NCBI GenBank assembly: GCA_000024525.1
Contig: CP001769.1
Span: 4,683,001-4,747,000 of the forward strand
DNA: 64,000 nt
From: Spirosoma linguale DSM 74
Lineage (GTDB): Bacteria; Bacteroidota; Bacteroidia; Cytophagales; Spirosomataceae
Direction: 5' to 3'
Shown: positions 54,482 to 63,491 of the stretch, in pieces
How the letters are laid out: every line of letters begins with the position of its first letter
Position numbering within the stretch: position 1 is the stretch's first letter
Notes under the pieces: generated by a model
The model's database searches: none
Seen by the model: only the letters and a program-made list of their open reading frames with translations
What the model was told of the DNA's origin: nothing
Translations under genes and position numbers: made by a program

Positions 54482-57472
54482 ATGAAAAAGCATGTAAAAC
54501 TTTTCTTTTTTCTGCTGCTGCTATGCCGGGGCTATGCCTTCGCTCAGAACTCCAGAATCACGGGTACGGTCACCGGGCCAGACAATCAGGGACTGCCGGG
54601 GGTCAACGTTCAGGTGAGCGGCACCACGCTCGGTACGGCCACCGATGCGTCGGGTAATTTTACGCTGAATGCGCCGGGCAATGGATCGCTTGTGTTTTCG
54701 AACATCGGCTATGTGAGTCAGACGATACCTATTAATGGGCGCTCAGTTATTACGGTACAACTGGCCGAAGACCAGAAAACACTGAACGAAGTGGTGGTGG
54801 TCGGTTATGGTACGCAGCGAAAAACAGACGTTACCGGTGCGTTGACGGCTATCTCGACCAAGGAATTTGCCCAGCAGCCCGTTACGCGCATCGATCAGGT
54901 GTTGCAGGGTCGGGCGGCCGGTGTGCAGGTGACCCAGGCAACGGGTGCCCCCGGTGGCGATGCCCGGATACGCATTCGCGGGGCCAACTCGGTGTTGGGG
55001 AGCAACAACCCGCTCTATGTGGTAGACGGCTTCGTCGGGGCTGATTTCAACTTCATAAACCCCAGCGACATTGAAACACTTCAGGTGTTGAAAGATGCGG
55101 CTTCAACCTCCATCTACGGTAGTCGGGGGGCAAATGGCGTGGTCATTATCACCACCAAAAAAGGAGCCAAGGGTATTAAAGTCAATTACGAAGGGCAGGG
55201 CAGCGTCTCCAGCGTGATCAAGAAATATGACGTTTTACCCGCCGGTGAGTTTGCCGAAATCGTGAACGCCCGCGCCACGGCGACCGGTTCCAACCTCCCC
55301 TTCACGACCGACCAGATCGCCCAGTTCAAACAAAATGGCGGCACTGACTGGCAAGACCTCGTTTTCCGAACCGGCAGCGGCCAGCAGCACCAGATTACGG
55401 TATCGGGCGGTGGCGACAAGACGACGTTTTTAATCTCCGGGAACTACGTCAATCAGAACGGTATTGTGGAAAATAGCGGCTTTAAACGCTACATTCTGCG
55501 CACCAACCTGAATACGCAGATCAACGATAAGCTGTCCCTGCGGTTGAATCTGTGGGGCACGAAATCGCGAAACCACAACACCAACGGGGGCGGGGCCATC
55601 ATTCAGGCGCTGGCCTGGGCACCCACTACCCCCGCTTACGGCTCCGACGGGCAACCCACCTTTACCGACCCCATCGGCTCGGTATATCGAAACCCGCTCG
55701 ACTACCTCTACGATCAGGCGGCTGATCTGGACCGCTCGTCCATCAACGTCAACGGCGGTTTGAATTACAAGCTTCCGATCAAAGGCCTGACGCTCGATTT
55801 GCAGTACGCCGTCAACTACCTGAACGCCCAAAACCTGAATTTTACGGGCAAGCGGCTGTCCAACAATAACCCCAGTGCCAGCCGCTATTCGTCGGAGCAG
55901 GTGACGTTACAGAACACTAACTCACTTAACTATACCGTGGCGGTTGGCAACCACTCCATCAATGCAGTAGCGGTGCTGGAAACGCAGCAGTTCACGGATA
56001 ACAACTTCACGGCTACAGCCACCGGGCTGCGCTTTCCGCAGTTGGGCTACAGTAATATTGGGGGTAACTCGGCCGCTTCGGTGGCGTCCGGCTTTCAGAA
56101 ATGGACGCTGCTCTCACTGCTCGGCCGGGTGAATTACGCCTATAAAGACAAGTATCTGGTGACGGCCGCCGTTCGGCAGGATGGTTCATCGAAGTTCAGC
56201 CCCGAGAACCGGAACAGTGTTTTCCCATCACTAGCGTTGGGCTGGCGATTATCGGAAGAGGAATTTATCAAAAAGATGAACGTGTTCAGTAACCTCAAAC
56301 TCCGGGGAAGTTGGGGCATGACGGGTAGCCAGGCCATCAATCCCTACGCTACGCTGTCGCCCTACAACACCACGTTTGTGGCGTTCAACAACACAGCGGC
56401 TGTGGCGGGTGTGATTCAGGGTAATCAGGGAAACCGCAATCTCAAGTGGGAAACGACCAAACAGACCGACGTTGGTCTGGAGATGGAGTTCTTCAACGGA
56501 CGCCTGCGCTTCGAGGCCGATTACTTTAAGAAAAACACCACCGACCTGCTGCTGAACGTCGCCTTGCCGAGTTATGCCGGTGGCGGCACGCAAACTCGCA
56601 ACGTGGGCGAGATCGAGAACAAAGGATTTGAGTTTTCGCTCGGTGGAACGCCCTTCGACAAAGGGGGCTTCCGCTGGGAAACGAACCTGAACTTTTCTAC
56701 GCTGAAAAATCAGGTCATCAGCCTGGGTGGACTGCCCCGGCTGGGCACCGGCACCGGCGTAGGTGCGGGTATGTCGACTACCAACGAGTTCATGCTGATG
56801 CCTGGTGAGCCGCTGGGTTCGTACTGGGGCCTGAAATACCTGGGTACCTTCAAGCCCAACGAATCTGATCTGGCCGCCCGGTTTGGCCGTGTTCCCGGCG
56901 ATCCGCATTATCAGGACCTCAACGGCGATAACTCCATCACGACCGACGATTTCCAGATCATTGGCCGCGCTTTCCCGAAAGCAACCGGCGGCTGGAACAA
57001 CACATTCAGCTACAAAGGGCTGACGCTGAACGTTTTCTTCAACGGCGTATTTGGCGTCGACAAGCTCAACTACACGCGGGCGGCTGCGCTTTCGGGCGCG
57101 GGCGATGCCCGTCAGTTTATCCTGTCTGAAATCCGGGATTACTACCGGCCGGGCAACGAGACTTCCGACGTGCCCGCCTTTACCAGAACGTATCAGCCGT
57201 TCACGCAGTCGAGCCGATTCCTGGAAGATGGCAGTTTCGTACGACTCAAAAACGTGAGTCTATCGTACAATCTACCGGCGTCCGTGCTTCGCAATAAGGC
57301 CAATGCGCGGGTATTTTTCAGTGCCACGAACCTGCTGACCATCACCAAATACAAGGGACCGGACCCCGAATCGAGCAGCGTTGGCTCCAATACCGATACC
57401 GCTATTGGCATCGACTACGGCTCTTATCCTAACTCAAAAACCTACACCATCGGCCTGAACCTAGGTTTTTAA
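54482..57472 (+). CDS. SusC/RagA-type TonB-dependent transporter (susC2)
   Basis: The 996-residue outer-membrane transporter has a signal peptide (KLFFFLLLLCRGYAFAQ), a CNA-B-like domain (RITGTVTGPDNQGLPGVNV), a plug with NEVVVVGYGTQRKTDVTGAL and a barrel ending TIGLNLGF. The N-terminal domain strongly resembles that of susC1 (shared TGPDxQGLPGVNV and TATDASGN), but the barrels differ, so the two probably recognise different substrates. susD2 follows after 21 bases. Confidence 0.95.
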   Translation: MKKHVKLFFFLLLLCRGYAFAQNSRITGTVTGPDNQGLPGVNVQVSGTTLGTATDASGNFTLNAPGNGSLVFSNIGYVSQTIPINGRSVITVQLAEDQKTLNEVVVVGYGTQRKTDVTGALTAISTKEFAQQPVTRIDQVLQGRAAGVQVTQATGAPGGDARIRIRGANSVLGSNNPLYVVDGFVGADFNFINPSDIETLQVLKDAASTSIYGSRGANGVVIITTKKGAKGIKVNYEGQGSVSSVIKKYDVLPAGEFAEIVNARATATGSNLPFTTDQIAQFKQNGGTDWQDLVFRTGSGQQHQITVSGGGDKTTFLISGNYVNQNGIVENSGFKRYILRTNLNTQINDKLSLRLNLWGTKSRNHNTNGGGAIIQALAWAPTTPAYGSDGQPTFTDPIGSVYRNPLDYLYDQAADLDRSSINVNGGLNYKLPIKGLTLDLQYAVNYLNAQNLNFTGKRLSNNNPSASRYSSEQVTLQNTNSLNYTVAVGNHSINAVAVLETQQFTDNNFTATATGLRFPQLGYSNIGGNSAASVASGFQKWTLLSLLGRVNYAYKDKYLVTAAVRQDGSSKFSPENRNSVFPSLALGWRLSEEEFIKKMNVFSNLKLRGSWGMTGSQAINPYATLSPYNTTFVAFNNTAAVAGVIQGNQGNRNLKWETTKQTDVGLEMEFFNGRLRFEADYFKKNTTDLLLNVALPSYAGGGTQTRNVGEIENKGFEFSLGGTPFDKGGFRWETNLNFSTLKNQVISLGGLPRLGTGTGVGAGMSTTNEFMLMPGEPLGSYWGLKYLGTFKPNESDLAARFGRVPGDPHYQDLNGDNSITTDDFQIIGRAFPKATGGWNNTFSYKGLTLNVFFNGVFGVDKLNYTRAAALSGAGDARQFILSEIRDYYRPGNETSDVPAFTRTYQPFTQSSRFLEDGSFVRLKNVSLSYNLPASVLRNKANARVFFSATNLLTITKYKGPDPESSSVGSNTDTAIGIDYGSYPNSKTYTIGLNLGF

Positions 57473-57493
57473 GCCTACTAACTCTCCGCTATT

Positions 57494-58969
57494 ATGAAAA
57501 AGATATTGATCTGTTTACTCGCTGCCGCGCTGGCAACGGGCTGCAAAAATTACCTCAACGAAGACACTACCGGCCTGTTGTACGGCCCCAACGTACTATC
57601 CACGCAGGACGGTCTGGAATCGGCGCTGACGGGCGCTTACAAGGGGCTGGGTTCTCAGTGGTCGTATGGATTCATCCACCCATCGGCCAATGCTGCCGTG
57701 CTGGGGGCCGACGATGTGACCACCCACCCGGCCAGTAACAAGGCCGACTGGCGGGAGTTCGATCAGTTCAACGTGTCGACCACTAACCAGCGGTCGGGGG
57801 CGGTGTACAATGGCTGTTACAAAGCCATTCAGGGGGCAAATAACGTGATTAACAACTACTCGAAAACGGTGGGTACCAAGGCCACGATTGACATCATTGC
57901 GGGCGAAGCCTACTTCATCCGGGGCTTTTCGTACTACTGGCTGACACGTTTCTACGGGAACATTCCGCTCGTTACGGCGGGTGAGTACTCCGATAGTTTG
58001 CTGACGATCAAGAAGTCGACGGTGGCGCAGGTATACGACCTGATCGTAGCTGACCTGAAGAAAGCCGAAACGATGCTGCCCAACACCCGACGCGATCCGG
58101 GTCGGCCAAACGCGGGCTCGGCGAAGGCATTTCTGGCCGACGTGTACCTGACGATGGCGGGCTGGCCCCTGAAACAAACCGATAAGTATGATCTGGCAGC
58201 TGCTAAAGCCAAAGAGGTGATCGACAACCGCGCTTTGTACGGTTTTCAGTTGATGCCGACGTTTGCGGCCGTCTTCGAAAACGACCCGGCGGTGGCGATC
58301 ATTCCTGAGTCGGTCTATCAGATCAGCGGCTTTGCGGCCGGTAGCGGCACAGCGAATGCAACCTACGGCAACACCGCCATGCCCGGCGAAGAAGGTGGCT
58401 GGGACGATATGTTTGCCGAGCTAAACTTCTTTAACACCTTCCCCGAAGGCCCCCGCAAGGACAAGACATTCCGGACTCAGTTTGGTTTGGGAGCCACCAC
58501 CATTCCGTGGCAGCAAAGCCTGACCCGGCACCCATATTACCAGAAATGGTACATCAAGGGAAACATCGTCACGTCGAGCATTTCGCTGCCCTCGGTCATG
58601 ATGCGCTACGCCCACGTATTGACCATCTACGCCGAAGCCAAAGCACGCGGCACGGGTGGCCCCGACCAGGCCGCTTACGACGCCCTCAATCAGGTACGAC
58701 TACGCGGACGGGCCGCCGGAACGAAAGCCATGTCGCCCGCCGACGGATTGACCGCCAGCCAGTTTGCCGACGCCGTCGTGGAAGAGCGGGCCTGGGAATT
58801 TGCCGCCGAGCGCACCCGCTGGTTCGACCTCGTCCGGCTCGAACAGGTGGAAGCGGCCAACGCCAAAAAGAGCCCCGAAGACCTGCAACCGATCAAAGCG
58901 ATTACAAAAGCCAATTACTGGTTCCCGATGCCGTATAGTGACACGTCGCTGAACCCGAATTTGAATTAG
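57494..58969 (+). CDS. SusD/RagB lipoprotein (susD2)
   Basis: The 491-residue canonical SusD/RagB protein has lipobox ATGCKNYL (Cys about residue 17). The N-terminal STQDGLESALTGAYKGLGSQ, the IRGFSYYWLTRFYGNIPLV segment and the C-terminal FAAERTRWFDLVRLEQVEAA are family features. It binds substrate on the cell surface and closes SusC2. A REP-like palindrome follows before the mutarotase-like gene. Confidence 0.95.
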   Translation: MKKILICLLAAALATGCKNYLNEDTTGLLYGPNVLSTQDGLESALTGAYKGLGSQWSYGFIHPSANAAVLGADDVTTHPASNKADWREFDQFNVSTTNQRSGAVYNGCYKAIQGANNVINNYSKTVGTKATIDIIAGEAYFIRGFSYYWLTRFYGNIPLVTAGEYSDSLLTIKKSTVAQVYDLIVADLKKAETMLPNTRRDPGRPNAGSAKAFLADVYLTMAGWPLKQTDKYDLAAAKAKEVIDNRALYGFQLMPTFAAVFENDPAVAIIPESVYQISGFAAGSGTANATYGNTAMPGEEGGWDDMFAELNFFNTFPEGPRKDKTFRTQFGLGATTIPWQQSLTRHPYYQKWYIKGNIVTSSISLPSVMMRYAHVLTIYAEAKARGTGGPDQAAYDALNQVRLRGRAAGTKAMSPADGLTASQFADAVVEERAWEFAAERTRWFDLVRLEQVEAANAKKSPEDLQPIKAITKANYWFPMPYSDTSLNPNLN

Positions 58970-58982
58970 GATGGTGGTATTA

Positions 58983-59055
58983 TGTGGTGTCGGGTCCTCA
59001 GACCCGACATAAATTGCTGACGCGAGTGTGTCGGGTCTGAGGACCCGACACCACA
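58983..59055. repeat. REP-like 27-bp inverted pair, gtcgggt type
   Basis: TGTGGTGTCGGGTCCTCAGA and 7 more bases (58983-59009) are fully complementary to 59029-59055, with a 19-base spacer. Each arm contains its own hairpin (GTCGGGTC/GACCCGAC). The core resembles that of 52977-53144. It lies between susD2 and the mutarotase-like gene and can act as a partial terminator. Confidence 0.85.
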
Positions 59056-59102
59056 GCAACTACACTAACTCCACCAACTCCACTACTTAACCAATCCACC
59101 AA

Positions 59103-60086
59103 ATGACCAACCTGAAACGAATCCTCCTCCCCGCCTTCACCATAATCGGCTTGTGCAGCACAACCGTACCTATAGCCGACTGGCCGCAGGCTGACTTGTC
59201 CAATGGGATTATTCAGACGACGCTTTATATGCCGACCGAACAGCAGGGCTATTACCAGGGAACCCGTTTCGACTGGTCGGGGGCATTTAAAAGCTTGACT
59301 TACAAAGGGCATAGCTTCATTGACCAATGGTTTGAGAACTATGACCCCAAGATGCACGATGCCATCAACGGCCCCGCCGAGGAGTTTACGCCCCTGGGTT
59401 ATGCCGAGGCTAAAACCGGGGATACGTTCGTGAAGATTGGCGTGGGTACCCTTCGCAAACCTGCCGATAAGCCCTACACTTTTGCTACCTATTACGAGGT
59501 GGCTGATTACGGCAAATGGACGGTAAAACGGCGCAAAGACCGCATCGACTTTACGCACGAACTAAACGACCCGACAGGCTACGGGTACCGTTACACGAAA
59601 ACGGTAAGGCTCATCAAAGGCAAACCGGAACTGGTGCTGGAACACAGCCTGAAAAACACCGGCAAACTGCCGATCAGGACGAGCGTGTACGACCATAACT
59701 TCTTCATCATCGACAAAGAGCCCACCGGCCCCGGCATCGAAATTCTGTTTCCGTATGCCGTAAAAGCCGAAGGAAAAGGATTCGGGAGTGTCATTGTGCC
59801 GCAGGATAACCGGTTTGTCTACGCCCGTAATCTGGAGAAAAAAGAGAATGTATATACGGCGGGGGTACAAGGTTTCGGGCCTACTGCTAAAGATTATGAC
59901 ATCCGTATTGAGAATCAGAAAACAGGAGCGGGTATCCACATCACCAGCGATCAGCCCATGGAAAAACTCGTTTATTGGGCCTGCGCCACTACCTCCTGCC
60001 CGGAGCCATATATCCGGCTGGAAGCCAGCCCCGGCCAGGAAGTTAAATGGAAAATAGCGTACGAATTTTATGAGAAAGGGAAGTAG
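59103..60086 (+). CDS. exported galactose-mutarotase-like protein
   Basis: The 327-residue protein has an N-terminal hydrophobic leader (LLPAFTIIGLCSTTVPIADW) and a beta-rich sandwich like that of galactose mutarotase. GIIQTTLYMP, FDWSGAFKSLTYKGHSF and the segment SVYDHNFFIID with a candidate catalytic His resemble the family; a final Glu is less clear. It may interconvert sugar anomers to feed the beta-anomer to the PQQ dehydrogenase, or only bind a sugar acid. The next gene, the PQQ dehydrogenase, is 21 bases away, which supports a joint role. Confidence 0.65.
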   Translation: MTNLKRILLPAFTIIGLCSTTVPIADWPQADLSNGIIQTTLYMPTEQQGYYQGTRFDWSGAFKSLTYKGHSFIDQWFENYDPKMHDAINGPAEEFTPLGYAEAKTGDTFVKIGVGTLRKPADKPYTFATYYEVADYGKWTVKRRKDRIDFTHELNDPTGYGYRYTKTVRLIKGKPELVLEHSLKNTGKLPIRTSVYDHNFFIIDKEPTGPGIEILFPYAVKAEGKGFGSVIVPQDNRFVYARNLEKKENVYTAGVQGFGPTAKDYDIRIENQKTGAGIHITSDQPMEKLVYWACATTSCPEPYIRLEASPGQEVKWKIAYEFYEKGK

Positions 60087-60107
60087 CCACTCCCATCCAA
60101 CAAATCC

Positions 60108-62351
60108 ATGAATACATACCTGAAACCCTTACTCGGTCTGCTCATTCTGGGAAGTTTTGTATCCCTGAAAGACGACCCAAAATCAATAAACCAGTCGCCC
60201 CCCAACGACGACTGGCCGACCTATGGCGGCAATAACGCGGGTAACCGGTACTCGAAACTAACGCAGATCAATACCGGAAACGTCAAGAACCTGAAGCTGG
60301 CGTGGAGCTACGACACGGGCGACAATAAAGACGTGTCGCAGCGGGGCATGGATATTCAGTGCCAGCCCATCGTGGTCAACGGTGTGCTCTACGGCACATC
60401 GCCCCGGCTGAAACTCTTTGCCGTGGATGCGGCCACGGGCAAGCAGCGCTGGCAGTTCGACCCCTTTGCCGACCCCGACACCAAGCCCCGGTTCCACCCG
60501 ATGCGCGGGGTGATGTATTGGGAAGATGGCAATGACAAACGGGTACTCTACACCGTGGGCTCCTTTCTGTACGCCATCAACGCAGACACCGGCAAGCCCG
60601 TTGAGAGCTTCGGAAAGCAGGGGAAGGTGGATCTGCACGAGGGTCTGGGCGATAAAGAAACCATCGGTCACGACGTGGAGAACCTGTCCATCCGTGTTAC
60701 AACACCGGGCGTTATTTACAAAGATTTGCTCATCACCGGCTCGGCGGTGAACGAAGGGGGCGATGCGCCACCGGGCTACATCCGGGCGTTTAATGTGCGG
60801 ACGGGTAAACTTGTCTGGGTGTTCCATACCATCCCGTTGCCGGGTGAGTACGGTTACGAAACCTGGGGCAAAGATTCGTACAAAAAGCTGGGCGGGGCCA
60901 ACTGCTGGGCGGGTATGGTGCTCGACGAAAAACGCGGAGTCGTATACGCCGGTACCGGCTCGCCCTCCGTCGATTTCTACGGCGGTGCCCGCCCCGGTCA
61001 GAATCTATTTGCCAACTGTGTCATTGCCCTGAATGCCACCACCGGCAAGCGAATCTGGCATTTTCAGACCGTACACCACGATTTATGGGACCGTGACCTA
61101 CCCTGCCCGCCCAACCTCATTACGGTGAAGCACAACGGACCCGACGGTAGGCCCCGGCTAGTCGACGCCGTAGCGCAGGCCACCAAAGACGGCTATGTGT
61201 TCGTTTTTGACCGGGATACGGGCAAGCCACTTTTCCCAATAAAAGAAGTATCGGTGATGACATCGCCCGCTTTACCCGGCGAAAAGCCCTGGCCAACCCA
61301 GCCCGTTCCGACCAAACCGGCTCCGTTTGTCCGGCAGGAACTGACCGAAAACGAAATCACGACCCGGACGCCCGAAGCCCACGCCTACGTACTGGACCGC
61401 TACCGCAACAGCCGACACGGCAGCAAATACATGCCGCCCAGCATCGAAGGCACGCTCTATTACGGCTTTGGGGGCGGGGCCGAATGGGGAGGCAATGCCG
61501 CCGATCCAGACGGAATTCTCTACCAGAACGCCAACACCATGCTTTGGTGGCTCAAAATGCGCGACGTTCGGGCGCAGGCCGATGGTGTAGCCCTGACGCG
61601 GGGCGCTAGCCTGTTCAATATCAACTGTGCCGTTTGCCATGCTGCGGGGGAGAAATCGGGGGGAGCGAGCCAGACGGCCCAAGCCTACCCGAACCTGACA
61701 GACGTTGGTAAACGATTGACGAAAGAACAGATCGCATCCATTCTGACCACGGGTCGGGGACGGATGCCGTCGTTCGGGCACCTGTCTGCCGACGACCGGG
61801 AGGCCATTATCCGGTTCCTGCTGAAACAGGACACCAAACCGGTAGCAACGGCCTCTGCGGCCAACGACCTGCACAGTTCTGTAGTGAACACGCCGACGGT
61901 TGAGGGGGCCGATTTTCCGTACATGCCCCCTTATCTCAACAACGGCAACACGCAGTTTCGCGATCAGGATAATTACCCGGCTATTAAACCGCCCTGGGGC
62001 ACGCTCAACGCTATTAACCTGAACACCGGCGAATACCTCTGGCAGGTTCCCCTGGGCGAATACCCGGAACTATCGAAAAAAGGGATACCCCCCACCGGCA
62101 CCGAAAACCACGGCGGACCTATCGTAACGGCGGGCGGTCTGGTCTTTATTGCGGCCACATATGACGAAAAGCTTCGGGCATTTGACAAGAAAACCGGTAA
62201 AATCGTGTGGGAGTACAAGCTGCCCGCCGGTGGTTTTGCCACGCCTATCACGTACATGGTTAACGGAAAGCAATATATTGTCATTGCTGCGGGCGGAACC
62301 CGTTACGGACTCAAGCCCGGTGGCTCATATGTAGCGTTTGCATTGCCGTAA
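60108..62351 (+). CDS. exported PQQ-dependent aldose dehydrogenase with cytochrome c domain
   Basis: The 747-residue quinoprotein has an N-terminal leader (KPLLGLLILGSFVSLK) and a PQQ propeller (DDWPTYGGNNAGNRYSKLTQ, GKLVWVFHTIPLPGEYGYET, GKRIWHFQTVHHDLWDRDLP) of the membrane-bound/soluble glucose dehydrogenase group. A cytochrome c domain with heme motif CAVCH (506-510) lies inside the chain, before the last propeller blades (TGEYLWQVPLGEYPEL...NHGGPIVTAGGL). It would oxidise an aldose to the lactone/aldonate in the periplasm and pass electrons through its own heme. The substrate may be galactose, glucose or a related sugar. Confidence 0.88.
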   Translation: MNTYLKPLLGLLILGSFVSLKDDPKSINQSPPNDDWPTYGGNNAGNRYSKLTQINTGNVKNLKLAWSYDTGDNKDVSQRGMDIQCQPIVVNGVLYGTSPRLKLFAVDAATGKQRWQFDPFADPDTKPRFHPMRGVMYWEDGNDKRVLYTVGSFLYAINADTGKPVESFGKQGKVDLHEGLGDKETIGHDVENLSIRVTTPGVIYKDLLITGSAVNEGGDAPPGYIRAFNVRTGKLVWVFHTIPLPGEYGYETWGKDSYKKLGGANCWAGMVLDEKRGVVYAGTGSPSVDFYGGARPGQNLFANCVIALNATTGKRIWHFQTVHHDLWDRDLPCPPNLITVKHNGPDGRPRLVDAVAQATKDGYVFVFDRDTGKPLFPIKEVSVMTSPALPGEKPWPTQPVPTKPAPFVRQELTENEITTRTPEAHAYVLDRYRNSRHGSKYMPPSIEGTLYYGFGGGAEWGGNAADPDGILYQNANTMLWWLKMRDVRAQADGVALTRGASLFNINCAVCHAAGEKSGGASQTAQAYPNLTDVGKRLTKEQIASILTTGRGRMPSFGHLSADDREAIIRFLLKQDTKPVATASAANDLHSSVVNTPTVEGADFPYMPPYLNNGNTQFRDQDNYPAIKPPWGTLNAINLNTGEYLWQVPLGEYPELSKKGIPPTGTENHGGPIVTAGGLVFIAATYDEKLRAFDKKTGKIVWEYKLPAGGFATPITYMVNGKQYIVIAAGGTRYGLKPGGSYVAFALP

Positions 62352-62373
62352 GTCGTACAAAAAAGAAGAAGTA

Positions 62374-63378
62374 ATGAAAAACTATCTGTTAGGGTGTGAT
62401 TGGGGGACGTCCTCTTTTCGACTACGGCTCATAGACAGCTCAGGCCATCAACTTATCGGGGAAATCACGTCGCAGGAAGGTATTGCCAGCACCTTCACGG
62501 CCTGGAAAGCCATTGGCGATGGGGCAACGCTGCCCAGAGAACAGTTTTTTCGTCGGCAACTGAAACGGCAGATCAAGCAGTTATCGACCAAAGTAGGCCT
62601 CGATCTGAGCGGCATCCCCATCGTCATTTCGGGTATGGCATCGTCCTCCATCGGTATGGCCGAAGTGCCGTATGCAACCCTCCCCTTTCCGGTCGATGGT
62701 AGTCTGTCCAGTACCAAACGACTACCCAAACAGGGTGATTTTCCGCATGAGATTACCTTGATTTCAGGGGTTCGGACGGAGCACGATGTAATGCGCGGGG
62801 AAGAAACGCAGCTTATTGGGTTGCTGGCCCTGTTGGATACCCAGCCCATGACCACCGATGCATCGATACTCATCTTTCCGGGTACGCATTCGAAGCACGT
62901 CTATATCCAGAATCAGCAGATCATTGATTTTCAAACGTTCATGACCGGCGAGGTCTTCAACCTGATGGCGCACTACAGTATTCTGAAAGACTCCATTGCG
63001 CCTAAAGAACTGGATATGTTTTCTGAAAGAGAACGCAACGCCTTCAAATCCGGTGTTACGGAGTCCGATTCGCCGTCTATTCTCAACAGCTTGTTTCGGG
63101 TCAGGACAAACCAGTTATTCAGCCAGTTGCCCAAACCCGAAAATGCCCTCTACCTGAGCGGTCTACTCATCGGCGAGGAGCTAAAAACGCTTATCAATCA
63201 GCCACAATGGCAGTTGATCCTGTGTAGCGGGACGAATCTTTATGAACTGTATAAGCTGGCCATGCACGAACTTCAACTGAGCGACCGGACAACCACTATT
63301 TCAGCTGATCTGATCGACAAAGCCACCATTGCCGGGCAGGTAAAAATCGCCCAAAACCAGTTGGTTAATGGTTATTGA
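62374..63378 (+). CDS. dgoK: 2-dehydro-3-deoxygalactonokinase
   Basis: The 334-residue DgoK-family kinase starts YLLGCDWGTSSFRLRLIDSS, with the ASKHA phosphate-binding pattern, and has ISGMASSSIGMAEVPYA, a family-specific block, then FPGTHSKHVYI and TFMTGEVFNLM. It phosphorylates 2-keto-3-deoxygalactonate with ATP. It has no signal peptide, so the keto-deoxy acid must enter the cytoplasm. TTG 62338 is open, but ATG 62374 follows a good ribosome binding site (AAGAAGAAG) and matches the family start. It lies 22 bases after the PQQ gene. Confidence 0.94.
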   Translation: MKNYLLGCDWGTSSFRLRLIDSSGHQLIGEITSQEGIASTFTAWKAIGDGATLPREQFFRRQLKRQIKQLSTKVGLDLSGIPIVISGMASSSIGMAEVPYATLPFPVDGSLSSTKRLPKQGDFPHEITLISGVRTEHDVMRGEETQLIGLLALLDTQPMTTDASILIFPGTHSKHVYIQNQQIIDFQTFMTGEVFNLMAHYSILKDSIAPKELDMFSERERNAFKSGVTESDSPSILNSLFRVRTNQLFSQLPKPENALYLSGLLIGEELKTLINQPQWQLILCSGTNLYELYKLAMHELQLSDRTTTISADLIDKATIAGQVKIAQNQLVNGY

Positions 63379-63488
63379 ATTATTGGTTAATGGGTTATTA
63401 AACCTCCTACCAATAACCATCAACTCATTAACTAATAACTCAATAACCATTAACTATTAACGCATTAACCAATAACCATTAACCAACC
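63376..63488. repeat. AT-rich imperfect inverted repeat, GGTTA/TAACC family
   Basis: The gap holds TTGGTTAATGGTTATTG-like units on the left and TAACCAATAACCATTAACC-like units on the right. Pairing is long but imperfect; many alternative registers exist. It resembles the gaps at 37237 and 38251 and lies between dgoK and the aldolase gene. Confidence 0.55.
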
Positions 63489-63491
63489 TAC

